A DNA stretch of 64,000 nucleotides from Alicyclobacillus sendaiensis NBRC 100866 (GCF_001552675.1 NZ_BCRQ01000003.1:25385-89384), one strand, 5' to 3'. Shown: positions 42,655 through 51,761, numbered from the stretch's first letter. Numbers and translations: made by a program. The notes: generated by a model from the sequence alone, not told the origin.

Positions 42655-42913
42655 GTTGCGCTTGTGCATCGTCAAGCGCGGCGCGGACGCGGTTCAGGTG
42701 ATCGTGGAGCGATGCCACAACCTGGGGATTCGACGATCCGTCGGCGCCATCGACGGCGTGCTGCGCTTGCACAAACGCCTCCTCAGCAGACATGACGTTC
42801 GTTCGGTTGGTGTGCGAAAGCGCCTGTTTTGCTGCGCGCTCCGCCTGTGCAACGGCGTTCTGAGCCTCCGTTATGGGCGACTGTTTTTTCGTGGATTGGA
42901 TGCCCTTCTCCAC
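42647..42913 (-). CDS. Small helical Ala/Gln-rich protein
   Basis: An 88-residue protein predicted to be almost entirely helical (EAQNAVAQAERAAKQAL, then AEEAFVQAQHAVDGAD and HDHLNRVRAALDDAQ). GGGGGAG upstream supports the GTG start at 42913. No function is known. The composition resembles small spore or stress proteins of Bacillales without matching one I can name. Confidence 0.65.
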   Translation of the reverse strand: MEKGIQSTKKQSPITEAQNAVAQAERAAKQALSHTNRTNVMSAEEAFVQAQHAVDGADGSSNPQVVASLHDHLNRVRAALDDAQAQQP

Positions 42914-43065
42914 CGCTCGCTCCCCCCTCGCTCGCTTAGCATGCCCCAAAGGCCCGTACCTGCGTCACTCTGAAAACCGATCTCCGCACCGAAAGACCAT
43001 GAACAAAACATACAGACTTCTTACAACCCCTTCACAAAACCACAAGCCTCCCTTGAAACGCACGT

Positions 43066-43082
43066 CTCAAGATGGTCTTGAG
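43066..43082. promoter_or_regulatory. 17-base palindrome
   Basis: CTCAAGA-TGG-TCTTGAG lies upstream of the permease remnant. It could be an old operator; no regulator can be assigned. Confidence 0.35.
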
Positions 43083-43116
43083 CCAAGATTCGGACATTCG
43101 AAGGGGGAGCATTCTG

Positions 43117-43292
43117 GTGGGACGAAACGCCGTTCTCGGCACAGCATCCGCCGTGATCTTGTTGGGCGCGGGGACTGGCAAGGTCTCTCCGCCGCCGCGA
43201 TGTTCGCGACGCTGCCGATGATCGCGCTCTTCATTCTGTTTCGCCGGCCCATTCTGCGCGGGCTCTCCAAGTCAAGCGGCATCAACGGATGA
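43117..43292 (+). pseudogene. Remnant of a MalG-type (CUT1) ABC sugar permease
   Basis: The last 40 codons (frame ending TGA 43290-43292, from GDW at 43170) read like the C-terminus of a carbohydrate ABC permease: GDWQGLSAAAMFATLPMIAL, then FILFRRPILRGL. No permease sequence precedes it. Upstream, a GTG at 43117 with a fine binding site (AAGGGGGAG) opens a different frame (MGRNAVLGTASAVILLGAG) that stops at 43221. The two pieces look like a decayed or internally deleted gene joined out of frame. It could instead be a small single-span membrane protein, though no good start for the second frame was found. Confidence 0.5.
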
Positions 43293-43326
43293 AAGTGAGG
43301 GCGCCGTCTCGGCGCCCCGCGGCCGT

Positions 43327-45027
43327 TCACGAGATGACCGCCCTGCCCCGCTCGCACCACGCACGGTATCCGCCATACGCCGTGATGTCCTCGCGCCGTG
43401 GCGCCCCCGCCTCGCAGACGAACCCCGTCACCTCTCGCCCGTCGGCAAGAAGGATTTTCCCGAGCGCCAGGGGATGATGGACCTTCTGCACAAAAGCTGA
43501 CCACGCGCGCCGAGGCAGCTTCCAGAGCTCCAACTCCACCTCCGCACCGTCCACCGCACGCACAAGGCCGGGCTTCACCGGTTCGGTGTCAAGCAGGTAA
43601 AGGCGATACGCGGGCGCCGTGCGCGACACGCCGACGAACTCCGCGCCGAGATCGACCAACTCGTGGTTGAGCGGCATACCGCGCATGTGCAGGCCGCAAA
43701 CCGCGACGAATTCCGCCTCGCCGTTCTGCGCGATCACGTCCTCGGCGAGATCGACCCACCAGCGCGCCGCGGCGAGAAGCTCAGCCTCGCGCTGCTGGGG
43801 GACGTACAAGGTCACGCCAAACGGCGTGTCGTCCACGTTTCCGCATGGCAACGACAATCCGGCCAGATGAAGGAGGTTCGCGTGATGCGTGTACGCGCCG
43901 AGCGCCCGATTGGTGCCGAATGGGTCTTGCCGCGCCTCTTCCCTCGTCCACGTGCCGCCGACGGTCGGCATGAGGAGCGCGGCGCCGCGCAGTTTCTCTT
44001 CCACGGAGCGGCGCAGCTCCAAGAGCCGGTGCTGCGCGCGGAAGAGATCGGCCGCCAGGCGATCCCGGCCGGACGCGAGGATGGCCCGCGTGACGGGCAG
44101 CACGTCGTCCGGATGCGCCTCCACAAACGCCCCGAGGCTCGCCCACCGCTCCGCAATCCAGGGGCCCTCGTAGAGCATCGCGCTCGCCTCGTAGAGCTCC
44201 GGCAGGCTCTCTTCGACGACGGGCACGCCGGCCTCCTCGAGCCGAGCCACCGCGCAAGCAAAGGCGCGGCGAAAGCCGTCCGCCTTCGGCCCGAACCACG
44301 TCGCCATCCCGCTCGGCACCACCACGCGATCCGGCGCGCCCTGCGCAGCCGGCGCTGGCGCGATGACCGCCTGCACCGCGGCCGCGTCCGCGACCGACCG
44401 CGTGAAGACGCTCACGCAGTCGATGCTCCGGCACGCGGGCACCACGCCGTCGTTCGGCCAGCCGCCGACGCGAGGTTTGTAGCCAATCACGCCATTCAAG
44501 GCGGCCGGCACGCGCCCGGACCCCGCCGTGTCCGTCCCGAGTGCAAACGGCACCATGCCGAGCGCCACCGCGACCGCCGACCCGCTCGACGATCCGCCGC
44601 TCACCCACTCGGGATGGCGCGCGTTCGCGACTTCGCCGTACGGGCTGCGCGTGCCGACGAGACCCGTTGCGAACTGATCCAGGTTAGTCTTGCCCACCGG
44701 AATGGCGCCCGCCCGCACGAGCCGCTCCACCACCGCCGCGTGTTGCGCCGGCGTGTACGCAAACGCCGGACAGGCGGCCGTGGTCGGCACACCCGCCACG
44801 TCGATGTTGTCCTTCACCGCAAACGGAATGCCCCAAAGCGGCTTTTCGTCCATCTCCTCTTCGCGCAGCGCCTTGAGATACGGCTCCAGCCGCGCCCACG
44901 AGGGCGGCGTGATCCAAACGTTCCACGCGGCGTGTGCCTCCGCCGCGCGGATGAGTTCGTCCATCACGTCCGCCGGCGTGAGACGCCCGGTCCGGTACGC
45001 GCGCCGAAGCGCGTCCACGGTCATCAT
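43327..45027 (-). CDS. atzF: Allophanate hydrolase
   Basis: A 566-residue amidase-signature enzyme that hydrolyses allophanate to ammonia and CO2, the last step of guanidine or urea carboxylation pathways. The Ser-cisSer-Lys triad is in AVKDNID (Lys) and GGSSSGSAVAVA. The C-terminal AtzF-type domain (GLHMRGMPLNHELVDLGAEF, YRLYLLDTEPVKPGLVR) distinguishes it from plain amidases. Its ATG follows the carboxylase stop codon by one base, with GAGGTGTC as binding site. It is the final gene of the guanidine operon. Confidence 0.94.
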   Translation of the reverse strand: MMTVDALRRAYRTGRLTPADVMDELIRAAEAHAAWNVWITPPSWARLEPYLKALREEEMDEKPLWGIPFAVKDNIDVAGVPTTAACPAFAYTPAQHAAVVERLVRAGAIPVGKTNLDQFATGLVGTRSPYGEVANARHPEWVSGGSSSGSAVAVALGMVPFALGTDTAGSGRVPAALNGVIGYKPRVGGWPNDGVVPACRSIDCVSVFTRSVADAAAVQAVIAPAPAAQGAPDRVVVPSGMATWFGPKADGFRRAFACAVARLEEAGVPVVEESLPELYEASAMLYEGPWIAERWASLGAFVEAHPDDVLPVTRAILASGRDRLAADLFRAQHRLLELRRSVEEKLRGAALLMPTVGGTWTREEARQDPFGTNRALGAYTHHANLLHLAGLSLPCGNVDDTPFGVTLYVPQQREAELLAAARWWVDLAEDVIAQNGEAEFVAVCGLHMRGMPLNHELVDLGAEFVGVSRTAPAYRLYLLDTEPVKPGLVRAVDGAEVELELWKLPRRAWSAFVQKVHHPLALGKILLADGREVTGFVCEAGAPRREDITAYGGYRAWCERGRAVIS

Positions 45028-45028
45028 G

Positions 45029-48000
45029 CTAAGCCGACACCTCCTCGATGCCCACAATCGGTCCGCCGGGCCTCAGCTCCTGCCCTGGGCGCACGTGCAC
45101 CGTGCGCACCACGCCCGCGCAGGTGGCCTCGACCGGAAACTCCATCTTCATGCTCTCGATCACGGCGATGGTGTCGCCGGGCCGGATCATCTGCCCCGGC
45201 GCGACGTGCACCTTCCACACGCTTCCCGGCATCTGCGCGCGGAGCACCGTCAGGCCATCGTCCTCCGGCTCCTCGTCCTCGACCGCGGCCTCGCTCGTGT
45301 ACGCGGCGAGCCCCATGGCCTTCCACCGCTCCAATTCCTCGTGGAACGCCTGCTTTTGCCGCGCCTTGAACGACGCCGCGTCGTCTCGAATCTCCTCGAG
45401 GAACGCGAGGTACGCGCCGAGATCGAATTCCGTCTCCTCAATCTCGATGTCGTAGCGCCCGCGCACAAACTTCTTCCGCATCGCCTCCAGTTCCTCCGGC
45501 GCGACCGGGTAGAACTCGACCTGATCGAAGAAGCGCAAGAGCCACGGCTTCCCGTCCCGGAACGATTTCGTCTGCCGGAACGTGTTCCAGATCTGCAGCG
45601 TGCGGCCGAAGAGCTGATACCCCCCCGGGCTCTCCATGCCGTAGATGCACATGTACGAGCCGCCGATGCCCACCGCGTTCTCGGGCGTCCACGTGCGCGC
45701 CGGGTTGTACTTAGTCGTCACCAGGCGGTGCCTGGGATCCACCGGCGTGGCAGCGGGCGCGCCCAGGTACACGTCGCCGAGCCCGAGTACCAAATACTTC
45801 GCCTCAAACACGATCCGCCGCACGTCTTCAATGCGCTCGAGGCCGTTCACGCGCCGCATGAAATCGATGTTGCTCGGGCACCAGGGCGCGTCCGGCCGGA
45901 CGTTCTTCTGGTACCGCTCGATGGCGAGTTGCACCGACGGATCGTCGAACGAAAGCGGCATGCGCACGATGCGGGAAGGCACCCGGGCGCTCGACAGATC
46001 CGGCAGCCCGGCGTCGAGTTGCAGCACGCGGCGCGCCACCTCTTCGCTCGTCGTGCGAGCGCGGTCGAAGTGGATTTGCAGGGACCGGATCCCCGGCGTC
46101 AGGTCAATCCACGGGATGTCGCCGGTTGTGCGGATGGCCTCCATGAGCAGGTGCACCTGGAACCGGTACCGCAAGTCGAGCTCCATGTCGCCGAATTCGA
46201 CGAGGACGTACTCGTCCCCTGCGGCGCGGATGCAGACGGGAAACGCGTGTCCTTCGCTTTCGCGCGCGAGGTAGGCGGCTTCCGCGGCCTCGGCGAACGA
46301 CGAAAACGGCATGTCGGGCAAGGGCACGTCGTACGCTTTGCCCATTTGCGCGATATCCGCGAGACACTGCGCCTGCACGGCGTCCAATGCCCGCGCCTGA
46401 TCGAGGCTGAGCAGGCGGAAGCGGACGGTGTCGCCGGGGCGAAGTTGCCCGATTTTCCACATCTCCGCGGCGGGCGTGGTGACGGGGCAGACAAACCCGC
46501 CGAGGCTCGGGCCGTCCTGGCCCAAGAGGACGGCGAGATCGCCCGTCAGGTTGAGCGATCCGATGGCGTACGGGTTGTCGTGCAGGTTGGACGGGTGAAG
46601 GCCCGCGTCGCCGCCATCCTCCCGCGCCCAGACCGGCGCCGGACCGCTCAGGCGAATGCCTGTGCGCGAGCTGTTGAAGTGGACCGTCCAGTCGGTGGAC
46701 GTGAGCATCTCCAGGTACGAGGGGGGCAAGAACTCGGGCGTGCAGTGCGGGCCCGGCACCACGCCGAGCTCCCAGACGCGCCCGAACTGAGGAGGCGTGA
46801 CCCCTTGGGCCGCCACCTCTCCCGAGGCGGGGCCAATCCCCACCACGTCGCCGGCGACGAGCGCCCGGCCGCCGTGCCCTCCGAATCCGCCGAGGGCAAA
46901 CGTGGAGGCGCTGCCGAGCACAGGCGCCACATCGAACCCGCCTTGCACGCACAGATAGGCGCGCAAGCCAGCCGCAGACTGCCCAAAGCGCAGGACCTGC
47001 CCGCGGCGCGCGAGCACCGGGCGATAACGCGGCACCGGTTCGCCGTCGAGTTCCGCCCCCATGTCCGCGCCCGTGAGGCACACCCAGACGTCGTCTCGAA
47101 ACGCATACGACCCGCCCCGGAGTGTCAATTCGAGCGCGGGCGCGCCGTCCGGATTGCCGAGCAGGCGGTTGCCGATGCGCATGGACAGCGCGTCCATGGG
47201 CCCCGACGGGGGAACGCCGACATCCCACAGGCCGAGGCGGCCCGGAAGGTCCTGCACCGTCGTCTGCAGACCGCCGTCCAGCACCTCCAGCGCGCGCTCC
47301 GGCGCCTCAAACCCCTCGAGCCACTTCGTGTAGACCTCCCCCGTGGCAAACGCCTCCGAGCCTGCGATGGCGCGCAGATAGCGAAGGTTGTTCTGCAAAC
47401 CGTACACCCGCGCCTCGCCGAGCGCCCCCCGCAGCGCCTGAACCGCCTCGGCGCGCGATGCGCCGTGGACGATGATCTTCGCGAGCAGGGGATCGTAATA
47501 GGGGCTCACCGTCACGCCCTTGTCGATCCACGTCTCCACGCGCGCGCCCTCAGGCCAGACCACGCCATCCACCCGGCCGGCGCACGGGCGAAACTCGCGA
47601 CTCGGGTCCTCAGCATACACGCGCACCTGGATGCTGTGGCCCGCGGGCTCGGGGAGGTGCGCCCGCAGGTCGGTCAACTCGCCCGCCGCCTCGCGGATCA
47701 TCCACTCGACGAGATCGATCCCGTACACCTCTTCCGTCACGCCGTGCTCGACCTGCAGGCGGGTGTTGACCTCAAGGAAGTAGAAGGATGCGGACGACGG
47801 ATCGTACAAGAACTCCACGGTTCCGGCGCTCCGGTAGCCCACGGCCCGCGCCACGGACAGCGCAGCCTCGTGCAGGCGCCGGCGCGTCTCGTCGGAGAGC
47901 ACGTGCGCCGGGCACTCTTCCACCACTTTTTGGTTGCGCCGCTGCAGTGTGCAGTCGCGCTCGCCGATGGCCACGAGCTCTCCTTGCCGGTTGCCGAAGA

Positions 48001-48634
48001 TCTGTACCTCGATGTGGCGGGCGCGCGGCACGTACTTCTCGACAAACACGCCGTTGTCGCGGAAGTGCTGACCGGCCAGACGCTGCACGCTCTCGAAGGC
48101 GTCCGCGAGCGCGTCCTCGCGCTCCACTACGCGCATGCCGATGCCTCCGCCGCCCGCCGTGCTCTTGAGAATGACGGGATAGCCAATACCTGCGCACACG
48201 CGGCGCAGCTCGTCGAGGTCGTGGACGAGATCGCTCCCCGGCAAAAGCGGGACGCCCGCCCGCCGCGCCACGTCGCGCGCGACGTGCTTGTAGCCGAACT
48301 TCTCGATCTGCTCGGGTTCCGGGCCGATGAACACCAGCCCGCGCTCGGCGCACTGCCTTGCAAAGGCCGCGTTCTCGCTCAGAAACCCGTAGCCCGGGTG
48401 AATGGCGTCGGCGCCCGACTGCTGCGCCGCGCCGAGGATCCGCTCCGCGTTGACGTAGGAGTCCTGCACCGGCCCTTCGCCAATCCAGATGGCCTCGTCG
48501 GCCAAATCGACGTGCAGGCTGTCCTCGTCCGCGGTGGTGTACACGGCCACAGAGGCAATCCCCATCTTCTTCAGCGTGCGGATGATGCGTACCGCGATGG
48601 CGCCGCGGTTGGCGATCAACACTTTGCGAAACAT
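45029..48634 (-). CDS. Biotin-dependent guanidine (urea-type) carboxylase
   Basis: A 1201-residue single-chain carboxylase. Residues 1-450 are biotin carboxylase (MFRKVLIANRGAIAVRI, KSTAGGGGIGM, FLEVNTRLQVEHGVTE). Next comes the carboxyltransferase made of AHS1/AHS2-like halves (about 460-1050, with YGMESPGGYQL). The biotin carrier domain ends the chain (VIESMKMEF, biotinyl lysine about 1160). Such enzymes were long called urea carboxylases; those linked to DUF1989 genes and the ykkC riboswitch prefer guanidine, giving carboxyguanidine. That context is exactly present here. Active-site residues separating the two substrates need an alignment to yeast-type urea carboxylase. ATG 48634 follows GAGGAGG. 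Confidence 0.94.
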   Translation of the reverse strand: MFRKVLIANRGAIAVRIIRTLKKMGIASVAVYTTADEDSLHVDLADEAIWIGEGPVQDSYVNAERILGAAQQSGADAIHPGYGFLSENAAFARQCAERGLVFIGPEPEQIEKFGYKHVARDVARRAGVPLLPGSDLVHDLDELRRVCAGIGYPVILKSTAGGGGIGMRVVEREDALADAFESVQRLAGQHFRDNGVFVEKYVPRARHIEVQIFGNRQGELVAIGERDCTLQRRNQKVVEECPAHVLSDETRRRLHEAALSVARAVGYRSAGTVEFLYDPSSASFYFLEVNTRLQVEHGVTEEVYGIDLVEWMIREAAGELTDLRAHLPEPAGHSIQVRVYAEDPSREFRPCAGRVDGVVWPEGARVETWIDKGVTVSPYYDPLLAKIIVHGASRAEAVQALRGALGEARVYGLQNNLRYLRAIAGSEAFATGEVYTKWLEGFEAPERALEVLDGGLQTTVQDLPGRLGLWDVGVPPSGPMDALSMRIGNRLLGNPDGAPALELTLRGGSYAFRDDVWVCLTGADMGAELDGEPVPRYRPVLARRGQVLRFGQSAAGLRAYLCVQGGFDVAPVLGSASTFALGGFGGHGGRALVAGDVVGIGPASGEVAAQGVTPPQFGRVWELGVVPGPHCTPEFLPPSYLEMLTSTDWTVHFNSSRTGIRLSGPAPVWAREDGGDAGLHPSNLHDNPYAIGSLNLTGDLAVLLGQDGPSLGGFVCPVTTPAAEMWKIGQLRPGDTVRFRLLSLDQARALDAVQAQCLADIAQMGKAYDVPLPDMPFSSFAEAAEAAYLARESEGHAFPVCIRAAGDEYVLVEFGDMELDLRYRFQVHLLMEAIRTTGDIPWIDLTPGIRSLQIHFDRARTTSEEVARRVLQLDAGLPDLSSARVPSRIVRMPLSFDDPSVQLAIERYQKNVRPDAPWCPSNIDFMRRVNGLERIEDVRRIVFEAKYLVLGLGDVYLGAPAATPVDPRHRLVTTKYNPARTWTPENAVGIGGSYMCIYGMESPGGYQLFGRTLQIWNTFRQTKSFRDGKPWLLRFFDQVEFYPVAPEELEAMRKKFVRGRYDIEIEETEFDLGAYLAFLEEIRDDAASFKARQKQAFHEELERWKAMGLAAYTSEAAVEDEEPEDDGLTVLRAQMPGSVWKVHVAPGQMIRPGDTIAVIESMKMEFPVEATCAGVVRTVHVRPGQELRPGGPIVGIEEVSA

Positions 48635-48667
48635 CGATATCCTCCTCACTCACACGTGGGACTTCGC

Positions 48668-49327
48668 TCAGGCGCCGCGCCGCCAGATGACGATCTCGAC
48701 CGGCGTCGGGTTGTACGCGTTGCACGGGTTGTTCAGCTGCGGGCAATTGCTCATGAGCACCAGCACGCGGGTCATCGCCTCCATCTCCACGTAGCGGCCC
48801 GGTCCCGAGATGCCGTCGGCGAATTCCAGGCCGCCGTCGGGCGTCACCGGCACGTTCATGAAGAAATTCACGTTGGGGGCGAGATCGCGCTTCGCCAACC
48901 GCGGCTCGTGCATGGCGATCTGCATCATGAAGGTGTCGCGGCAGTTGTGCATGTGCACCTTGTCGTGCCCGTAGCGAACCGTGTTGCTCTGCGCCGAGCA
49001 CGCTCCGCCCAGCGTGTCGTGCCGCCCGCACGTGTCCTCGACTATTCGCACGAGCGGCCTGCCGGACTCGGTGAGAAGCACCGACCCCGTCGTCAGGTAG
49101 ATGTTGCCCTGCTCCGCGATGGTCTTCACAGCGCTGTAGTGGTCATAGGGCCGGTCCGCGTCAAAGAACAGCGTGTCAACGGCCTGGTTCCCCTCGAGAT
49201 CCACAATGCGCAACACATCGCCCGGCTGCAGCGTGCACATAAACCCTTCCCCACTCGGCAGGACCAGCCGCGTGTCGGCCGTGACCGCGTCGCGACGGCG
49301 GTCGAATGCAAGAGATGGCATGGTCAT
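48668..49327 (-). CDS. Carboxyguanidine deiminase subunit (DUF1989, UAAP2)
   Basis: A 219-residue DUF1989 protein, formerly urea carboxylase-associated protein 2. Conserved pieces are LQPGDVLRIVDLEGNQAVDT, GACSAQSNTVRYGHDKVHMH and NCRDTFMMQ, with several Cys/His residues suited to a metal site. In characterised systems two DUF1989 subunits (CgdA and CgdB) together deiminate carboxyguanidine to allophanate. I cannot say from memory which letter this one carries. It lies between its partner and the carboxylase with short gaps. Confidence 0.92.
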   Translation of the reverse strand: MTMPSLAFDRRRDAVTADTRLVLPSGEGFMCTLQPGDVLRIVDLEGNQAVDTLFFDADRPYDHYSAVKTIAEQGNIYLTTGSVLLTESGRPLVRIVEDTCGRHDTLGGACSAQSNTVRYGHDKVHMHNCRDTFMMQIAMHEPRLAKRDLAPNVNFFMNVPVTPDGGLEFADGISGPGRYVEMEAMTRVLVLMSNCPQLNNPCNAYNPTPVEIVIWRRGA

Positions 49328-49336
49328 CCTCCTCGT

Positions 49337-50071
49337 TCAGCGCAAGAGCGCGTATTGCCAGACGGTGTTTTCCATCGCTCTGCGCGCCTCGTCCGTCTTG
49401 AGGCGCGGATCCCGCGGGTCCGTCGGTTCGTCCTGATACACGGCGAGCGTGAGCGGCACGGACGGATACGGCCTGCGCGGGTCGAGCGGATGCGGCGTGT
49501 TGCTCAAGATGGCGATCACGTCCATCTCCATGCGAAGCCCCACCTCGCTCCCCTTGGGCGCAAACTCCGCGACGAAGTGCATCCTGCCGGACTCGTCGCA
49601 CCACACCTTGGAGAACAGGTTGATGGGCGGGACGAGATCGCCCGCGTCCAGGCCGTTGCGCACGAGCTCCTTCACGACATTCTCGTAGCCGGAACGAAGC
49701 ATGGCGTTGCGATGGCGCTGGAAGTTGGTTTCCCCGTAGCGGCGATCGACGTCCGCCCTGGTCTCTACGCCGGAGAGCGGATCGTGCCAGCCGACGGTGT
49801 CGTGCACGACGGTCGCCATCGCGCGCCCTTCGTCGCTCATCAGCACGTCGTAGAGCGAGATCTTCGCCGTGTGCTGAGCCTTGAGCGTGTCGGGCACGTT
49901 CAGGCGCTCCGCGGGATGATCCGCGCGGTAGAGCCACAGGGCGGCGTTCGCACCGGCGCCTTCGGCGCGCACCACCAGGCGCTTGCCGCGGCCGATGCGC
50001 ATGGACCAGCGGCCGCCCGACGGGATGGAGATGGTGTAGAGCGGGGTGAACGACGAGAGCGCCATGGACAT
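49337..50071 (-). CDS. Carboxyguanidine deiminase subunit (DUF1989, UAAP1)
   Basis: A 244-residue DUF1989 protein, formerly urea carboxylase-associated protein 1. Diagnostic segments are IPSGGRWSMRIGRGKRLVVR, the strongly conserved LNVPDTLKAQHTAKI, and HDTVGWHDPLSG. It should form the deiminase with the neighbouring 219-residue protein and convert carboxyguanidine to allophanate plus ammonia. The ATG follows GGAGGTCTC. It starts 67 bases after the permease and ends nine bases before its partner gene. Confidence 0.92.
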   Translation of the reverse strand: MSMALSSFTPLYTISIPSGGRWSMRIGRGKRLVVRAEGAGANAALWLYRADHPAERLNVPDTLKAQHTAKISLYDVLMSDEGRAMATVVHDTVGWHDPLSGVETRADVDRRYGETNFQRHRNAMLRSGYENVVKELVRNGLDAGDLVPPINLFSKVWCDESGRMHFVAEFAPKGSEVGLRMEMDVIAILSNTPHPLDPRRPYPSVPLTLAVYQDEPTDPRDPRLKTDEARRAMENTVWQYALLR

Positions 50072-50138
50072 CTGCGGGAGACCTCCTTCTTCAAGCAGAA
50101 ATCGGTGTGCGTGCTAGCTGGAGATGAATGAGGTTGAA

Positions 50139-51554
50139 TTAACCGCTGACGGCGTCCTCTGGCCACTCGGCCTCGCCATCCGCCGCCCGGCGGGATCGCC
50201 AGACCCAGCGCGACAGCGCGTAACACGCGAGGGACGCAGCCGCGAGCACCGCCTCGCCGAACAGGTACTGGCCTTCCTGCGTGACGATGGCGAAGGCGGT
50301 GAACAAGGTCACCACCACCGGCGCCAGAGGCCAGGCGGGCATCCGATAGGGGCGCGCGTCGTGCCGGTACTTGACTCGGCTCCACAGGGCAGCCAGGCCG
50401 ATGAAAAAGTACACGACCGTCGTGACTGTGCCGGAGAAGATGATGAGCCAGTTCAGTTGGCTCATGAAAAGGAGTGCGGCGGTCGGCAGGCCGAGCAGGA
50501 GCACGCAGAGCCCTGGCGCCTTGAACCGATTCACGTGGCCGATCCGCCGATTGGCCCAGCGCCACCACAGGCCGTCGCGCCCGGTGGTGTAGAACACGCG
50601 GCCGAAGTACATGAAGTAGACCAACATCGAGTTGAACAGCGCGATGCAGACGCCGATATCCAGAACAATCCGGAAATTCGGCCCGAGGGACGATTCCACC
50701 GCGTAGATGACCGGGCTTGCGGCGCCGAAGAACGATTTTAAATGCGGCGCCGTGACGACGGCCGAGGTCAGGGGCACGACGATGGCGATGGCAGCGGTGG
50801 TGGCGGCGGTGATGACGGCGCGCGCGAGTTTTTTCGGCCCGCCCACCAGTTCCTCGGCAAACCCGAGCGTGGCGTCATAGCCATTGATGATGTTGAAGGC
50901 GGGCGCGAGGCTCGCCGCCATCATCCCGAGGGTCACGGGGCGAAGAGCACTGCCGTCGAGATACACCGGGTGAAAGGTCACGCTCCAGAGCGACTGGTGC
51001 GGGTGGATCCAGGCGGCCACGGTGACCGTCGATAACACGAGCAACTCCACGAACACCATCGCCATGGTCACGTACGCGCCCAGTTCCACGCGGACGACAC
51101 CAATGCCCACGGCGACGGCCACGGAGATGAGGGCGATGGCCGGCTCCGACAGCCCCAGATGAGGAAACAGGTCCTTGACGAACTGGCCAATGCCAAGCGC
51201 GATGCTCGCCGGCAGGATGACGCCCTGAATCAAGTAATTGAAAAGCGTCACGAAGGCGAGAGGCGCGGGCAGGACGAAGCGCACCAGCGAGTACATGCCG
51301 CCCGCCACCGGAAACATGGATCCCAATTCCGCCAGGCACATCGAGATGAGGATCACGACGGCGCCCAGAATCACATCCGCCCCGATGGCAAACGTGCCGC
51401 CGATGGAAAACACGCCGGAGGTCAGGAGCAAGACGGCCATGGTTGGAGACACGTTCGCAATGGCGAGTCCCACCACGTCGCGCAAGCTGAGTTTCCGGCT
51501 CAACTGTTGGCGGTAGCCCAGGTGCTCGAGGCGAGCGGCGTCGACAAAGGCCAC
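50139..51554 (-). CDS. APC-superfamily permease, probable guanidine importer
   Basis: A 471-residue transporter with about 12 membrane segments of the amino acid-polyamine-organocation type (GLAIANVSPTMAVLLLTSGV, AELGSMFPVAGGMYSLVRF, NGYDATLGFAEELVGGPKKL). It is the first gene behind the guanidine-I riboswitch, so uptake of guanidine or a guanidino compound is the best inference. This differs from the SMR exporters (Gdx) often found behind such switches. GGAGGA supports the GTG at 51554; a GTG four codons earlier lies before that site. Substrate is not proven. Confidence 0.88.
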   Translation of the reverse strand: MAFVDAARLEHLGYRQQLSRKLSLRDVVGLAIANVSPTMAVLLLTSGVFSIGGTFAIGADVILGAVVILISMCLAELGSMFPVAGGMYSLVRFVLPAPLAFVTLFNYLIQGVILPASIALGIGQFVKDLFPHLGLSEPAIALISVAVAVGIGVVRVELGAYVTMAMVFVELLVLSTVTVAAWIHPHQSLWSVTFHPVYLDGSALRPVTLGMMAASLAPAFNIINGYDATLGFAEELVGGPKKLARAVITAATTAAIAIVVPLTSAVVTAPHLKSFFGAASPVIYAVESSLGPNFRIVLDIGVCIALFNSMLVYFMYFGRVFYTTGRDGLWWRWANRRIGHVNRFKAPGLCVLLLGLPTAALLFMSQLNWLIIFSGTVTTVVYFFIGLAALWSRVKYRHDARPYRMPAWPLAPVVVTLFTAFAIVTQEGQYLFGEAVLAAASLACYALSRWVWRSRRAADGEAEWPEDAVSG

Positions 51555-51599
51555 GGAATCCTCCACAGGGAACCCACCTCACTTTGTGTTAGATTTTTT

Positions 51600-51653
51600 A
51601 ACATACTCGCGCGTCCGGGAACGAAAAAGGGACAAAAACCCAAGAACGTAAAA
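51600..51653 (-). promoter_or_regulatory. Expression platform of the guanidine riboswitch
   Basis: After the aptamer the minus strand holds GGG-TTTTTGT-CCC followed by TTTTT, a weak terminator-like hairpin. TCCCGG (51620-51615) can pair with CCGGGA at the 3' end of the aptamer. Competing structures are thus possible, but the mechanism cannot be decided by eye. Confidence 0.5.
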
Positions 51654-51752
51654 CCTCCCGGGCTTTTATCCCTCCGTGTGGCTCTCGACGGCGCGAGAGC
51701 TGGCCTCTCTCGGACCAGTCCCGGCGGCTGCCGGCGGAACCCTAGAGACCTT
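51653..51752 (-). ncRNA. Guanidine-I riboswitch (ykkC class)
   Basis: The minus strand contains all the conserved blocks of the ykkC aptamer in order and spacing: CTAGGGTTCCG (51745-51735), CTGGTCCGAGAG (51718-51707) and GGGATAAAAGCCCGGGAGG (51672-51654). It binds free guanidinium and switches on genes for its export or breakdown. Transcription should start near 51755, so the aptamer begins almost at the 5' end. The downstream genes are a permease and a full guanidine degradation set, in agreement with the ligand. Confidence 0.97.
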
Positions 51753-51761
51753 GTGTCACTA

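Noticed and set aside
43327..50071. Urea degradation as the function of this operon
   Set aside because: The guanidine-I riboswitch and both DUF1989 subunits fit guanidine much better; urea use as a side activity is not excluded.
44690..50131. A 1813-codon open frame on the plus strand
   Set aside because: It is antisense to the whole guanidine operon, has Arg/His/Pro-rich composition typical of the complement of GC-rich genes, and has no ribosome binding site.
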